From: Chitinophagales bacterium
Lineage (GTDB): Bacteria > Bacteroidota > Bacteroidia > Chitinophagales > Saprospiraceae
DNA: 47,854 nt
Direction: 5' to 3'
Assembly (NCBI GenBank): GCA_022360175.1
Contig: JAKSDI010000272.1
Span: forward strand, 1 to 47,854
Shown: one piece after another, positions 10,801 to 20,700 of the stretch
How positions within the stretch are numbered: position 1 is the first letter of the stretch
Layout: every line of letters starts with the position of its first letter
Notes under the pieces: generated by a model
What the model saw: the letters and a program-made list of their open reading frames with translations, nothing else
Told to the model about the DNA's origin: nothing
Database searches by the model: none
Position numbers and translations under genes: made by a program

Positions 10801-13800
10801 TATGGTAGTTAAGTCGACAGAAGACTTAACTGGATTGTCCAATCAGGAAAAGATCAACCGGTATTTTGAAGATGTTGAATCCCTTTATTTTAAGTGTTTG
10901 GTAAAACTTACTGGAAATGATTCAGATGATTTAATTAGTGGTTATGCTGAATTTGATAGATCAGGAATTGATTTTGTTCCAGCTTCAGGAGGTAGTGAAA
11001 ATATCTATATACCAATTAATGAAATAAGTGTAAAAGCAGATTTGCAAACTCATCCTATCTCACAGGCAGCATTCCAAACTATGCGTTTAGAAATTCCTGC
11101 ATTGATTTATCCAGATCAGGATTTTGAAGAACAAAATAACGTTGTCGAATCTGTTTTTAATGGCTTTGAAACAATGGCTAGAGAAGTACAGTTTTTGTTG
11201 AAAGGCTTTGAAAGAAAAGCGCTGCAGGAAAATTGGGCAAAAACAATCGATCCTACACGATCTTGGGTGCGATTAGCAAATCCAAATTATAAAAAATACG
11301 GTGGTAGTACAAGAGTAAGCCAAATTTCTCTTTCAGATAAGTGGAATTTCGGTGGCGGTGAAAGTGTATATGGTCAAAAATATTCATACACTAAAGAAGA
11401 AAATGGACAAACGATTAGTTCTGGTGTAGCTTGCTATGAACCGTTAATAGGAGGAGAAGAGAATCTGATGAGAAACCCGATGCCTTATGACGAAAACATT
11501 CCTCTTGCGCCTGATAATTATTACTATACAGAGAAACCAATTGGCGAAATTTTATATCCAGCACCTGTAATTGGCTATAGTAAAGTCAAAGTGGAAAGCT
11601 TGGATTACCCTAATGTAGATCGTACTGGTACAGGGCATGTTATCCACGAATTTTTTACGGCAAAAGAATTCCCTGTGATAGTTCAGCATACTAATGTTGA
11701 CAAAGAACGGTCGAAGTCAAACCCATTGCTGAAGTTTTTCAAAATATCAACACATGATCAACTGGGCTTAACTCAAGGTTTTTCTATTGAAATAAATGAT
11801 ATGCATGGAAAACCCAAATCTGTTCAGAGCTATGATATCCATGATTTACCTATTTCTTCTACAGAATATTTTTATAAGCTTACTGAGGAAAGTGAAGACG
11901 GGAAGACAAAGGTATTAGATAATGACGTTTTAGTAATAAACAAAAATAATGAAATAAGAACGGCAAGTGTAGGTGTAGATATTGAAATGTGGCAAGAGAT
12001 GAGCGAAGATTATTCGAGAACAAGTGGTGTGGGGCTGGCTGTTAATACCGAAGGATTTTTTGCAGCAATAATCCCTGTGTTGTTACTAATACCTCTACGG
12101 GTATCAAGAGATGACTTCACAAGAGTTAATAAATCAGTTACTACAAAGCTAATAAGACAATGTGGCTTACTGGAAAAAGTAGTAGTGACAGAAAATGGTT
12201 CATCAATGGCTACAGAAAATATTCTATATGATGAAGCAACTGGGAATGTATTGCTTACCAGGACAGAAAATGAATTCGGTGATCCAATGTATAATTTGAC
12301 TTACCCAGCGCACTGGGTTGAAGAATTTGAAGGCATGAGCCATGCTTATCACAATATTGGAGCAATCTTTAATGAAGTAACAATTGATAATGGGGTAATA
12401 ACAGATGGTTTGCCTAATGCAGAAGATTTTTTCTTCCCGGGAGATGAGGTATTGGTTAGAGAAGCTGGAAATGGGAATACTTATTATGCCTGGGTTGTCG
12501 AAATGAGGAATAGTGATATATCCACATATAACTGCTTTTTTGATAAGAATGGCCAGAGGATTCAACCGAATGGAGAGGTAACATTAAAAATTGTACGATC
12601 GGGGAGAAGAAATCAGCCTTCTGCTCCTATTGCGTCCTACGAAATGCTTAAAAATCCATTGAATTCAAGCGAGACAAGTATAGAGATGAATGTGGATAAA
12701 TCATATTTGTCAGGCTCAGCGGTGGAGTATTGTGAAAATTGGCAAATGAACTGTTCAGAACTAGAGAGTACTCCCATGAATGATCTTTTTGTTACTAATG
12801 AAACGATTAATCCATATATAGAAAATGTATTGGGTAACTGGAGAGCTACAGAAAATTTAATATTCAGAGGAGCAGGTACTCCTACTTCAAGATCAGAATC
12901 TAGTCTGATGACAGGAAATGGGGCAGCAAATATTAGAGATAATGGTTATTTGAATGGTTTTGCAAATTACTGGGAATATAATACAGGAAAATGGAGTGTC
13001 AATAATGCCAATTTATGGCAAATGTCACAAAAGCGCAATGTAATTGATACTAAAGGGCGAGTGATTGAAAGTAAAGATGCATTGGATGTTTTGTCTTCAG
13101 CAATAGTGGGATATAACGATAATTTAGTCACTGCACAAGCTGTAAATGCTTCTTCTAAAGATATCGCATTTGATAACTTTGAAGATTATAATTTTGATAC
13201 AGATTGCACGGATGATGAAGATAGGCGGAGATTAGATTTTTATCATATTCCATCATCAACTGCAGAACAGATAGGAACCAGTTCTGAATATGCCCATACT
13301 GGTAAGTTTTCCGCATATACTGCAACTAATTCTATTCAGGCAGACGCATTAACGATTTCATGTATTACGGGAAGAACTCCGGATAATTGTGAAGTCATTA
13401 ATGGAGGAGAAGAGGTTAAGAATAGATGCTGCCATTGTTTACCACAACTAGAATTATCAAATGGGCATTATCATGTTTCAATGTGGGTAGCTAATGAAGG
13501 ATCATTAAAATTTGGTACGCCAGTCGTTGACCCTGATCCAAATATTGACAATGAAATTACCTTTAAAGTGGAATTTCTTCATCAGAATTTCCCTATAGCC
13601 ACAATGGAATTTTCTCCATCAGGCCCTGTGATAGAAGGCTGGCAGAGAATTGAAGGCGATTTTGTAGTGGATGGTTCTACTCAGGCAGTAAAATTTTATG
13701 TAGAAAGCGCTGTTTCTGGAATTTACATGGATGATTTCCGCATACATCCTTTCCGGTCAAATATGCAATCCTATGTATATGATCCCTTCTCATTACGCCT

Positions 13801-13981
13801 AATGGCTTCTCTAGATGAGAATAATTATGCCACTTTTTATGAATATGACGATGAAGGCTTATTAGTGAGAGTAAAACGCGAAACAGATCAGGGAGTAGCT
13901 ACAATACAGGAAGCACGAACCGTCCTTAAACCTTCTGTGATACAACCTACTCCACCACTAATGTCAACAGAAATGGAGTAA
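7886..13981 (+). CDS. SpvB/TcB-like RHS shell protein, 2031 aa
   Basis: A Sec signal peptide occupies residues 1-29 (FLNQAFFPAFA-type end). The N-terminal domain is the Bacteroidota form of the SpvB/RHS opening: GTTGMVDLFTGNFNYNIPL, LNLSYQADPKMDDEASWVG and LGWSLNPGVINREMRG. A long beta-rich body follows. Residues ~1760-1955 look like a carbohydrate-binding jelly-roll insert (HTGKFSAYT, GHYHVSMWV). The C-terminus is YD-repeat-like (YVYDPFSLRLMASLDENNYA, FYEYDDEGLLVRVKRETDQG) and stops there. There is no RHS core and no toxin tip, so it resembles the TcB half of a TcB-TcC cocoon. The TcC-like half is two genes downstream. Interaction between the two is inferred from architecture and order. Confidence 0.75.
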   Translation: MKSIKIFHKRIALFLVVIFLNQAFFPAFAMALTSGPTQPEVVGFQPIGTTGMVDLFTGNFNYNIPLCDIGGYPLNLSYQADPKMDDEASWVGLGWSLNPGVINREMRGLPDDFNGEEIEKEYNIKSNWTLGVASGKKLEAFGLLGVERKRGIFYNNYQGFGFERSVSPYLSIGKKNDNVGAQLGLGLSLGYSTGAGISISPFANIEGASDKIDAGIRANTNINSRNGLKQLTLTSSLSYREEISIGMRNGGSFNFGPYSYIPTARLPLKNDSKAFSASLGGAAFGVHGAASLTGYYSKQQLAANKQDQSSFGYLYLQNGNDAENVVQDYNVQPGLLRQDMPDLPLAYGTNDIYAVQAQGMGGQYRAIRNDVGVFRPALHSNIGQNLSLGAEIGVGNTVHVGADGEDIISGVSAVLEFVDVNAASSYSSNSGWKEYNFSLPKMPFTSSDQLYEHAFFKSMGEKVATDESYWAQIGGQTPFRNEIDKLGSSVIAPAVLENGTEELVLPNTLQRANEREIRNQVFSYLTIDEREACLDEKIHNYPFPDVNGSFYPAFSDCEPSAINGQVEEIERDDIAGAGKDQITEITVTQPDGSRYVYGIPVYNKVQKEVTFSVADKEYNTIYPSSPNSGDLQSYGLVSYDTEDATINNDKGRDHYFESTKLPPYAHSYLLTAVLPPDYADRKGDGITDDDNGSAVKFNYSKTSYDYNWRTPIQANKAQYHPGRLVDPTDDKASYVYGERELWYLHSVESRTMVAQFYTSEREDALGVLGEHGGVDSNAPSRRLDSIRVFSKSELTTNFDNAVPIKTIHFEYYDYNESLCKGAPNHVSNNGGKLTLKHVYFTYGNSQRGRLNAYHFAYNNDDANQPINYSTGTLDRWGGVQIPSNSSNSYPFPHEFPYTIQDQSAVEMYRGAWNLKQITTPSGGEISVEYEPDDYAYVQDKRAGQMFKIEGFADDLNDTPGPNLYDNAGPMQFMVVKSTEDLTGLSNQEKINRYFEDVESLYFKCLVKLTGNDSDDLISGYAEFDRSGIDFVPASGGSENIYIPINEISVKADLQTHPISQAAFQTMRLEIPALIYPDQDFEEQNNVVESVFNGFETMAREVQFLLKGFERKALQENWAKTIDPTRSWVRLANPNYKKYGGSTRVSQISLSDKWNFGGGESVYGQKYSYTKEENGQTISSGVACYEPLIGGEENLMRNPMPYDENIPLAPDNYYYTEKPIGEILYPAPVIGYSKVKVESLDYPNVDRTGTGHVIHEFFTAKEFPVIVQHTNVDKERSKSNPLLKFFKISTHDQLGLTQGFSIEINDMHGKPKSVQSYDIHDLPISSTEYFYKLTEESEDGKTKVLDNDVLVINKNNEIRTASVGVDIEMWQEMSEDYSRTSGVGLAVNTEGFFAAIIPVLLLIPLRVSRDDFTRVNKSVTTKLIRQCGLLEKVVVTENGSSMATENILYDEATGNVLLTRTENEFGDPMYNLTYPAHWVEEFEGMSHAYHNIGAIFNEVTIDNGVITDGLPNAEDFFFPGDEVLVREAGNGNTYYAWVVEMRNSDISTYNCFFDKNGQRIQPNGEVTLKIVRSGRRNQPSAPIASYEMLKNPLNSSETSIEMNVDKSYLSGSAVEYCENWQMNCSELESTPMNDLFVTNETINPYIENVLGNWRATENLIFRGAGTPTSRSESSLMTGNGAANIRDNGYLNGFANYWEYNTGKWSVNNANLWQMSQKRNVIDTKGRVIESKDALDVLSSAIVGYNDNLVTAQAVNASSKDIAFDNFEDYNFDTDCTDDEDRRRLDFYHIPSSTAEQIGTSSEYAHTGKFSAYTATNSIQADALTISCITGRTPDNCEVINGGEEVKNRCCHCLPQLELSNGHYHVSMWVANEGSLKFGTPVVDPDPNIDNEITFKVEFLHQNFPIATMEFSPSGPVIEGWQRIEGDFVVDGSTQAVKFYVESAVSGIYMDDFRIHPFRSNMQSYVYDPFSLRLMASLDENNYATFYEYDDEGLLVRVKRETDQGVATIQEARTVLKPSVIQPTPPLMSTEME

Positions 13982-14001
13982 AAGTTTTTTCTAAACTTTT
14001 A
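13979..14001 (+). other. Intercistronic AT hairpin
   Basis: A 9-base stem (TAAAAGTTT / AAACTTTTA) with a 5-base loop begins at the stop codon of the 2031-residue protein and ends 10 bases before the next ATG. It is AT-only apart from one pair and lacks a T tract, so it is more likely an mRNA processing or attenuation element than a strong terminator. Confidence 0.3.
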
Positions 14002-14011
14002 TAAACAAACT

Positions 14012-14704
14012 ATGAAGATTTATATCCATATATTTTTCATGTTGTCTAGCGCCATACTTATGGCGCAAAGTGACAATTATGTTATGTTAAAAAAACTGAA
14101 TGCAGCTTTAATGCCTTCTGATAAGACAATTTCTTATAAAGTAGATATGGCTTATTATGAAGAAATCAATGGCAATAAACCTGCTTATACTATGCGTATA
14201 GAAACGACGATGAACAAGGATGAGTATTGGGCTAGTATTGATGGAAATGAATATTATGGAAATGATGAATGGAATTGTGTGGTTAATCATATAGACAAAA
14301 CAATATTTCTTTCCAGAGATGTACAGAGTATTAGTAATGTTATTCCAGATTTTACAATGCTGGAAGCATTGGCAAATGATCAAGGTTTGGAATTAGTAAA
14401 TTTTAATGTAGGAGGTAATGCTAAAGGATTGCGATTTGAAGCTACAGATCATACTCAAACACAAATTGATATTATTTATGACCCGAAAGCCTTCCTGCCT
14501 AAAGAAGCTATTATTAGAATAGATATGGAAGAAGATTCTGTGGAAAATGAGGAGTTTAATAATTGTAGGATTGAAGTTGTTTACACAGATTATCAATTTC
14601 ATAAGAAAGAGGTTCCTTATTCATTAGGAGAATATGTAAAGAAAACTGCTAAGGGATTTGTACCATCTGCTTCATTATCTCATTATCAGATTTATTCATT
14701 TTAA
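14012..14704 (+). CDS. Small secreted protein between the two RHS genes
   Basis: The protein has 230 residues with a signal peptide (MKIYIHIFFMLSSAILMAQ). The rest is an alternating beta pattern of amphipathic strands (SYKVDMAYYEEINGNKPAYT, YTMRIETTMNKDEYWASIDG) reminiscent of LolA/LppX-like half-barrels that bind lipids or unfolded chains. This resemblance is structural intuition, not a recognised family. It lies between the TcB-like and TcC-like genes with short gaps, so a chaperone or adaptor for the RHS pair is the most economical guess. Bacteroidota RHS loci often contain small secreted proteins of this kind. Confidence 0.55.
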   Translation: MKIYIHIFFMLSSAILMAQSDNYVMLKKLNAALMPSDKTISYKVDMAYYEEINGNKPAYTMRIETTMNKDEYWASIDGNEYYGNDEWNCVVNHIDKTIFLSRDVQSISNVIPDFTMLEALANDQGLELVNFNVGGNAKGLRFEATDHTQTQIDIIYDPKAFLPKEAIIRIDMEEDSVENEEFNNCRIEVVYTDYQFHKKEVPYSLGEYVKKTAKGFVPSASLSHYQIYSF

Positions 14705-14721
14705 AGCTAAAGCGCTCAATT

Positions 14722-17700
14722 ATGATTACTTTATTACGGATAAATATCTTGGCCTTATTAGTATTACTTTGCGTTAATCCCATTTGGGCAGTTAAAGAAA
14801 AATACTCAAATGAAATCAAGGCAAAGCCGCTTTCGGCTAGTGCTTCACCACTGGTTGTTCAGGATTATAAGTTTGGAGATGCCACAGAGGAAGCAAAAAT
14901 TGATTATGACTATGCTCCTCAATATGAGAACCTCATTATGGTGGAAATAGTGGAGGATAATTTTGAGATAAAACCAGTAGCGACGACTTATAGGATTGAC
15001 CTGGAGATAGCTTTTTGGGCAGAAGGTAGTGACCCTTTAAGTGCCCCTACAGAGCTAATACCATCCACAAGTTTTTATATCGATTATGATCCGGGAACAT
15101 TCCCATTTGCTGATACATTCAGGGAGACAGAGTTTCGTCAATATTTCAAAAGGATGGGTAATAGGAAGATGGAAATAACCGTATTGTCGGTGGTAGATGA
15201 AGGGAGTACGGGGGAAGCCTTGCCAGAGATGCGTGTTTATGGAGAGATAGTAGTAAACCGAAAGTATAATTTTAATAAGGCCAATGTTTTGAATAATGCA
15301 CAGCCATCCTTTTCGAATGCTGTAGTTATTCAAAATCAGACTATTTTGGAATTAGACTGGGAGCATTATGCAGGAGCAGAAGCTTATGATTTGGAGTGGA
15401 CATTTTATGATAAGGAAAGTAAAATAGGACAGAAGATCATTGAGGGGCAAGGAGCAACAGTAGGGTCGATCAACGAACTATTCAGGGACAATGCGAGCCG
15501 GGTAACACTGGAAAAGGAGAGCTATAGGATTAATTTGTTATATCCAGAAGGTTATTTGTTTTATCGCTTGCGAGCCGTACGCAATATAGAAGGTTTTAGA
15601 GAAGTGAGCAATTGGACAACAGATGGAGCAGTGAGTATAGCTGTGGATGGCTGGCCGGATAAAATAGCCCTAGGCTGGCATGAGGGACAGAATCTCAACT
15701 GGCAGGCCCAAACCATGTTTGCAGAAGAAGGAAAGAATGTGCCAAGCATATCGTATTATGATGGTTCGCAAAAAGGGCGGCAATCAGTAACCTTGTCTAA
15801 TTCAACCGGTCATCCAATTGTAAGCGAATCACTCTATGATTATAATGGACGGCCAGCTCTTAATGTAATGCCAGCCCCATCAGAACAAACTCATATAGGA
15901 TTTCATGATAATTGGTCCTTACAAAGCCCCGGAGTCCCCTATACTAAAGCGCATTTTGATATAGGAGATTGTTCTGTTACTCCTCCACCCATGAATAATA
16001 ATGGAGGAGCTGCTCGTTACTATTCCTCGAAAAATTTTCTGCTTCCTCAAGACCCCAATGACCCGGATTATGCTGAAGATTTAGAAAATGCAGGAAAAGC
16101 CTTATACATACCAGATTCAGAAGGTTATCCATATGCGATTACAGAATATACTCCAGATGGTACAGGACGAATAAAACGCCAAAGTGGAGTAGGGCTGGAA
16201 CTGAAGATGGATTCAGGGCATGAGACTAAATATTATTATGCCCGAGCTTCGCAACAGGAGATAGACCGTTTATTTGGAAATAGCATTGGGCATGAGAGCC
16301 ATTACTTTAAGAATATGGTGATAGATCCCAATAAGCAAGCCAGTGTATCTTACACAGATGCCCATGGGCGGACCATAGCAACAGCGCTGGCAGGAGGGAA
16401 ACCTGATGGCTTAGACGAGATAGAGGGCTATGGCATTAAACATACGATCATAAGAGATTTGTTGAGCGATATCCGAAGAGATAATCGGCTAGTATCGAAC
16501 TACACTTTTTTAGTAACAGAAGAACAGAATCACGCCTTTTCTTATATATTATATCATCAGTATGAGGATGATACTGGTCTGCAAGCTTTGTCATACAAGC
16601 CATCTTGTTATGTTAATACCCCCAAATGTTACGATTGTGGTTTTGATGTGAAAGTTACGATATCGGATAATTGTGGGAATGCTTTTAATGGAGGAAGCCC
16701 GCAGGAGTTGTTCAACTTCAGTAATTATTTTGAGACTTTAAATTACGATTGTAACCCTTTTTTTCCCCTGTTATCCAATGAGTCGGTATCATTGCCAATA
16801 GGAGAGTATAAAGTGAGAAAGGAATTAGTGCTTAATGAAACCGTCCTGGAGGAGTACCTGGGAGATTTTCTGTCAGAAGAGGAGTGTTTACCATCTTATA
16901 ATGATATATTAAACAACCTGATAAACCAGTTAGATATAACCTCCTGTGAGGTAGATTGTAATAGCTGTGAGGATGATGTACCTGAGATTAGTTCAATTCG
17001 AGATCATCTGTTGGGGACAGATTATACGATGGAAGAATATGATAATGCTACCCTGCAGGCAGAGGCAATACAGCAGGCTTTACTAGAGCAGTGTGACTTG
17101 ATGTGTAATGCGGTATCAGAGTGTGAGATTATGGAAGAGATGATGGAGGCAGATATGCACCCTGGTGGCCAATATGCACTCTACGACTATGACCTGGCGA
17201 CCAATACCTATAGTGTAAATGACCCTACATCGATACTCTACAATAATAAATATCAGGACCTACTAGATGGAGCAGAATATCTAGATGAGCTTGGTAATCC
17301 AGATATGATCTACTTTAATGGAGAGCTGGTAAAACCAACAGAAGTAGACCTGGCAACCTTTATAGTTAATTTTAAATCATCCTGGGCCCGTCCATTAGTA
17401 GAGAAATACCATCCGGAGTATTGTTATTTGGCCTGGTGTGAAGATGAAAGTAATGGCAATTATGAAAGTGACCAGTGGGATGCCAATTTGTATGATATAG
17501 AGACCTATGCAGAAGCGGTGGCAGAAGGGATAATAGATGCGGAAGGGAATTTTCTAAATGACCCATTCTTTAATGGTGGACCCGGAGCAGATTGTATTGC
17601 TGAAATGCAGGCCTATCTAGATCATGTAATCCCTTATGATGAAAATTCCCCGAGCTTGTTAGAGCTTGTAGAAGAATCGGTATGGGGTGTAGATTGTGAA

Positions 17701-20700
17701 ACTGAGTTTGGAGAAGGTACAGACGCAGAGAATGATTTAGCCTGGCAGTTACTATATCAAATGTATCTCAGTTTTAAGATGCAGGTGATGGCCAGTAAAT
17801 GGGATGCTATAGCAGGCTGTGATAATTCCTGTATAGGAAATGGGGAGCTATTTTGTGGTGGGGTAGACTGTATTAATACAGACGCAGAAGGAGCTTTAAT
17901 AAATTTATGTAATAGCGGTAATATCAATTATTATCGAGATAAGGAGTCGAGGGTACAGATCATACATCCGTATAATACAACTACCGAACCAGTTACGGTA
18001 GAAGATTTATACCAGATGATGGAGGATGCGACAGGAGCGATAGTGGCATCCTGCCAGGATGAATGTACAACGAGTGCAGATGCGTGGTTATTGCGGCTGG
18101 AAGCTTGTATAGCTGCTAATCCAGGAGTAGATGTTGATGCATTAAGAAATGACCTCATCGCCATCTGCCAGTATAGCTGTGATGTATCTCATCCAGGAGG
18201 GGCTTCCTCCATTCCATTTCCAGATGACCCCAATTTAATTGATCCCCCCGCTGCATCCTTTGTAGCCGTTATTCAGTCATATTTTGGTTCAGATGTATGT
18301 GATTTAGTATGTAATCCTTATCTGATCGATTATCCTCGGCCTTATGGGGAGGAGACTTACCTTGGGGCCCGGCCAGTGAATAGCTTATCGAATTCGTGCA
18401 TATGTGAGCGGTTGAATGAGGTGGAATCCTATTTTACCAACCCAGATGCTTATGCTGTAGATTCAGAAGAGTATCGGGAAGCTTTATCGACATTTTTATT
18501 GGATTACTCAGAGGCACCACTAAGGGCAACTGATATATTGATCATAAAAGAACAATGTAATAGTACACAGGCTTCTCTCTATTTACCTCATCAGATATAC
18601 ATTCCCCCTTATTTGGAATGTGGGACCTGTGTAACTAAAGCAGATATCCAAAATATCCTGGACAATATAGAAGGAGTAAATGGCAGTGTGATTGACCTTG
18701 GTACTGACTGTGGTGCTACAGGGGCAACCCTGGAAGAACTAGAGGCGATATACCTGAATTATCAGCTAGGATTTCAGTTGACAGCGGCAGAATATCAGGC
18801 ATTTATGAACAATACAGAGGCGAGCCCACATTTATTATGCCCTCAGACTCCCTTTGAAATCATAGCAGAGGGCCCAAATTGTGTAGAACAATTGTATGAA
18901 TCGGTTTTGGTGGAAGCACAGTTGTTGTATGATGAACAAATAGAAGCGCTAAAAGAGGAGTTTATCAATGAGTATTATGCGTTTTGTTTATCAAACGTGC
19001 GGGAGAAATTAAATGTAAGAACAGAAGATAATACAGAATATCATTATACGCTTTATTATTATGACCAGGCGGGTAATTTGGTCCAGACAATCCCTCCTGC
19101 CGGGGTAGTACCTTTAGCCACATCGGAATTAGAAGGAGTGGTACAACACCGGGAATCTCCGGATATGCATCCAGCAGTATACCCGGCTCATGACCCCAAT
19201 CTTGTAACGGCTTATAAGTATAATTCCTTTAATGAAATAATAGAAGAACAGGCACCAGATGTAAGTGTGAAGCAGTACTGGTATGACCCTTTGGGGCGAG
19301 TATATGCCTCACAGGATGGCCGCCAGCAGGATATGGTGAATGGGAGTATAGCATATTATAGCTATACGGAGTATGATGAATTAGGGCGGATAGTAGAAGT
19401 GGGAGAAGTATCGACGAGCCAGTCACCCGATCAGGTAGATTGGAGCCAGGGTTATGATGTAGCTATTACAAATTGGACGGAGGATGCCCAGGCCAGTAAG
19501 TCCTATATCACTCATACTTTTTATGATGTTGTGCCTCCATTTACTATACCCGCATTTGGACCGGAAGGGCAGCAAAACCTTCGTACACGTATATCGAGTG
19601 TTACTTTTGATGAGGTAGGAGACACAGATGATAATACATATGATTATGCATCGCACTATAGTTATGATGCGGTGGGCAATGTGAAAGTACTGGTACAGGA
19701 GATACAGGAATTGGCAACATATGGGACAGAAAATCAGTATAAAGTGATTGAGTATGATTATGACCACATAAGTGGTAAAGTGAATGCGGTGAAATATCAG
19801 GAAGATGAATATGACCAGTTTACCCACCGCTACCGATATGATGAAGATAACCGGTTGATAGAAGTATGGACGAGTGAAGAGGAGGTAGATAATGATTTAT
19901 CGATTCTATGGACAAGGGATGCGGCATATGATTATTATTTGCATGGTCCACTGGCCAGAAAAGAGTTAGGGCATTACAATGTTCAGGGGATGGATTATGC
20001 TTATACTCTGCAGGGATGGATAAAAATGTTGAATAGTGGAAGAGGGCTTGGAACTCATGATATGGGAAAAGATGGAATTATAGATGCTGAAAATATGAGA
20101 AGTTTATATACAGCAAGGGATGCATATTTTTATGCTTTAGGCTATTTTGAGGAAGATTATAAACCAATAGGGCCAGATGTTAATCTAGAGTATGTGTATG
20201 CTGGTTCAGGTTTTAATGCAGCATCTCCAAGTTTATACAATGGCAATATTCGTAATAAAGTCCATGTTTTATACATGGAAGAGTCACTGAAGGAAGGAGA
20301 AGCTTATACATACGATCAGCTGCATCGTTTAAAAAGTATGAACGTTTGGAGCAATATGGATGGCGCAACTGATTCCTGGTTACCAGGAGGGAGTCCAATA
20401 AGTGGCCCTAGAGTAGACAATATTACCTATGATGCGAATGGTAATATTCAAAGCTTAACGAGGAGGGGTTTTGAAGTAGGTGGAGCCATAATAGATGATT
20501 TAACCTATAATTATAGCAATAGTGGTAACCAGTTGATTTCAGTGAATGATGCTTCCACTTTTGCTAATGTTTTTAAAGATCAATTAAAGACAGGTCTTCA
20601 TAGTTACGAATATGATAATTCAGGAAATTTAACTAGAGATGTATTTGGTGAGATGGATATCACATGGACTCCTTATGGTAAGGTAGCTGATGTAGATAAC

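Noticed and set aside
19229-19827. Minus-strand frames opposite the RHS gene (65 and 134 codons)
   Set aside because: Shadow frames of a well-supported large gene; their translations are low-complexity and rich in Ile/His with no domain.
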